A stretch of DNA of 5,891 bases from Candidatus Hydrothermota bacterium (GTDB taxonomy: Bacteria; Hydrothermota; Hydrothermia; B15-G9), in contig QNDP01000103.1 of assembly GCA_003645975.1 (NCBI GenBank), forward strand, positions 1 to 5,891. The letters are read 5' to 3'. The position numbers and the translations under genes are program-made. The notes beneath the pieces were generated by a model. The model had not been told where the DNA came from, did no database searches, and saw nothing but the letters and a program-made list of their open reading frames with translations. Shown in pieces: positions 4,624-5,891 of the stretch; the first letter of the stretch is position 1; each line of letters begins with the position of its first letter.

Positions 4624-5891
4624 ATGAAACGCATCTCTGTGTTGTGGATGTTTTTGCTCGGATGTGTTATCGCCTCGAATGGATTTGCGTTCGTCAAAGA
4701 CTCTGTGATGATTCCGATGCGCGATGGTGTCAGGCTTTACGCAAACATCTACTTTCCAGATGACACTTCGGACTTTCCGCTGCCTGTCATACTTCGTAGG
4801 ACACCCTACGGGGCTGACGCTCAGGGGATGCGTATGGCGAGAGCTATTCGGGAGTTGACCGATGAAAAGAGATACATCGTCGTAATCCAAGATTTAAGAG
4901 GCAGGCACGAGTCCGAAGGTGAGGATTCGCTGTTTCGTGAGGACGGCTGGGGCGACCTTCGGGACGGCTATGACACCATCGAATGGCTTGCACAACAACC
5001 ATGGTGCGATGGACATATCGCCATGAATGGCGGAAGTGCTCACGGAATCACGCAATACCTCGCTGCTGGCGCAAATCCGCCGCATCTGACTGCATGCTTC
5101 CCGATGAACGCAAGCTGGAACATGTATGAATTCGTCTATCAGGGCGGCGAATTCCGTCAGAACGATGTGGTAACATGGACTCTTGGCAACTCCAGACCGG
5201 AGATGCTCGAACTTATCCGTCAAAATTACAACTATTCAGAGGCTTGGGACTTGTTGAACTGCAATACAAGGATCGATTCAATCCATGTCCCCATGTTCCA
5301 TGTGGCAGGATGGCTCGACATGTTCGCACCCTCGCAGCTTGAGGCCTTTTATATGCTCCAATACTTCGGCGGAGAGGGCGCAAGAGGAAACCAAAAGCTC
5401 ATAATCGGGCCATGGACACATAACACAACAGGTCAAAGACAATGCGGTCAGGTTACATTTCCGGAAAACGCAAGGGTCGATCTGCTCCATGAATACGCAT
5501 TCCCATGGTATGACTACTGGCTTAAGGACTCGACAAACGGGATCATGGACATCCCGAACATCCAGCTTTACTTGATGGGTCCGACGGACACTTCAGCTTA
5601 TTGGAACTCATGGCTTTATTTCGATGAATGGCCGTTCGACGATGTCGATACCCTGCGGTTTTACCTCTCAGGCGACGGCACCTTGAGATCGAACATCCCT
5701 CCAACCGATTCGTCCTCATTTATTTACGATCCAAGAAACCCCGTGCCGACAGTAGGCGGCCACAATCTGACAATTCCATCAGGCATCTTCGATCAGAGTC
5801 CTGTTTGGAATAGGCCTGATGTCCTCACATTTGTGACAGATGTGGCCACAGAACCTTATGACATATTTGGCCGAATAAAACTGAAGATCTA
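4624..5891 (+). CDS. Exported CocE/NonD (peptidase S15-like) hydrolase, C-terminus cut by the window
   Basis: The frame is open for 422 codons from ATG at 4624 to the right edge. AAGGAGG (4611-4617) lies 6 bases upstream. Residues 1-22 are a signal peptide with a possible signal peptidase I cut after GFA. LLGC (11-14) is a poor lipobox alternative. The alpha/beta-hydrolase core shows VMIPMRDGVRL (28-38), RRTPYG (58-63), QDLRGRHESEG (89-99) and the catalytic triad Ser138 in GGSAHG, Asp232 in AGWLD and His266 in GPWTH. From about residue 340 the start of the PepX C-terminal jelly-roll domain is visible, with the family-typical RPDVLTFVTD and DIFGRI. Members hydrolyse esters, acyl-amides or X-Pro peptide bonds, so the substrate cannot be told. 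Family members are usually about 550-650 residues, so perhaps 130-230 are missing. An outer location fits with the divergent exported-protein genes. Confidence 0.92.
   Translation, partial: MKRISVLWMFLLGCVIASNGFAFVKDSVMIPMRDGVRLYANIYFPDDTSDFPLPVILRRTPYGADAQGMRMARAIRELTDEKRYIVVIQDLRGRHESEGEDSLFREDGWGDLRDGYDTIEWLAQQPWCDGHIAMNGGSAHGITQYLAAGANPPHLTACFPMNASWNMYEFVYQGGEFRQNDVVTWTLGNSRPEMLELIRQNYNYSEAWDLLNCNTRIDSIHVPMFHVAGWLDMFAPSQLEAFYMLQYFGGEGARGNQKLIIGPWTHNTTGQRQCGQVTFPENARVDLLHEYAFPWYDYWLKDSTNGIMDIPNIQLYLMGPTDTSAYWNSWLYFDEWPFDDVDTLRFYLSGDGTLRSNIPPTDSSSFIYDPRNPVPTVGGHNLTIPSGIFDQSPVWNRPDVLTFVTDVATEPYDIFGRIKLKI

Noticed and set aside
4567..5490. Minus-strand frames opposite the S15-like hydrolase
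   Set aside because: The plus strand encodes a continuous hydrolase with an intact triad across this stretch; the minus frames are shadows.
1..5891. CRISPR array, tRNA, insertion sequence or attachment site
   Set aside because: I saw no regularly spaced repeats, cloverleaf with CCA-type arms, transposase motifs or terminal repeats when reading both strands by eye.

Overview
The window looks like a piece of a bacterial chromosome with moderate GC, strong AGGAGG-type Shine-Dalgarno sites and TATAAT-like promoters. The best lineage clue is the pair of short exported proteins at about 3.25-4.43 kb. One ends in a type IX secretion-like C-terminal sorting domain with the YPNPF motif. The other has a secreted module of the kind common in the Bacteroidetes/FCB superphylum and related candidate phyla. 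I infer an FCB-like or neighbouring uncultured lineage, but this is not proven. I saw no tRNA, rRNA, CRISPR array, insertion sequence or transposase.

Layout on the minus strand, read right to left. Positions 4428-3252 hold a two-gene exported-protein unit. The first gene carries a sorting domain. The second is split by a frameshift at a run of five T. Positions 3251-3084 are a regulatory gap with a good promoter (TTGCTC-17-TATAAT) and two inverted repeats. Positions 3083-330 are a tight operon: class II fructose-bisphosphate aldolase, then a phosphofructokinase with the residues typical of pyrophosphate-dependent enzymes, then a SagB-type nitroreductase-like flavoprotein starting 3 bases after the kinase stop. 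Positions 329-155 are a short gap with a candidate promoter. From 154 to the left edge is the 5' end of an unrecognised gene with a strong ribosome binding site.

On the plus strand only one gene is supported, running from 4624 off the right edge: an exported CocE/NonD (peptidase S15-like) alpha/beta hydrolase with its Ser-Asp-His triad visible. It is divergent from the exported-protein unit. The 195-base gap between them contains a perfect 15-bp palindrome and a three-armed TACCTT/AAGGTATC/GATACCTT element, both plausible control sites.

How the genes fit together: aldolase and phosphofructokinase carry out consecutive steps around fructose 1,6-bisphosphate. If the kinase really uses pyrophosphate, the pair could work in both glycolysis and gluconeogenesis. 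The flavoprotein has no obvious place in that step. The hydrolase and the sorting-domain protein suggest an extracellular or cell-surface function, but no substrate can be read from the sequence. I did not find a clearly new multi-gene system. The best leads are the cofactor signature of the kinase, the frameshifted gene, the flavoprotein's place in the operon and its ambiguous start, and the palindromes.
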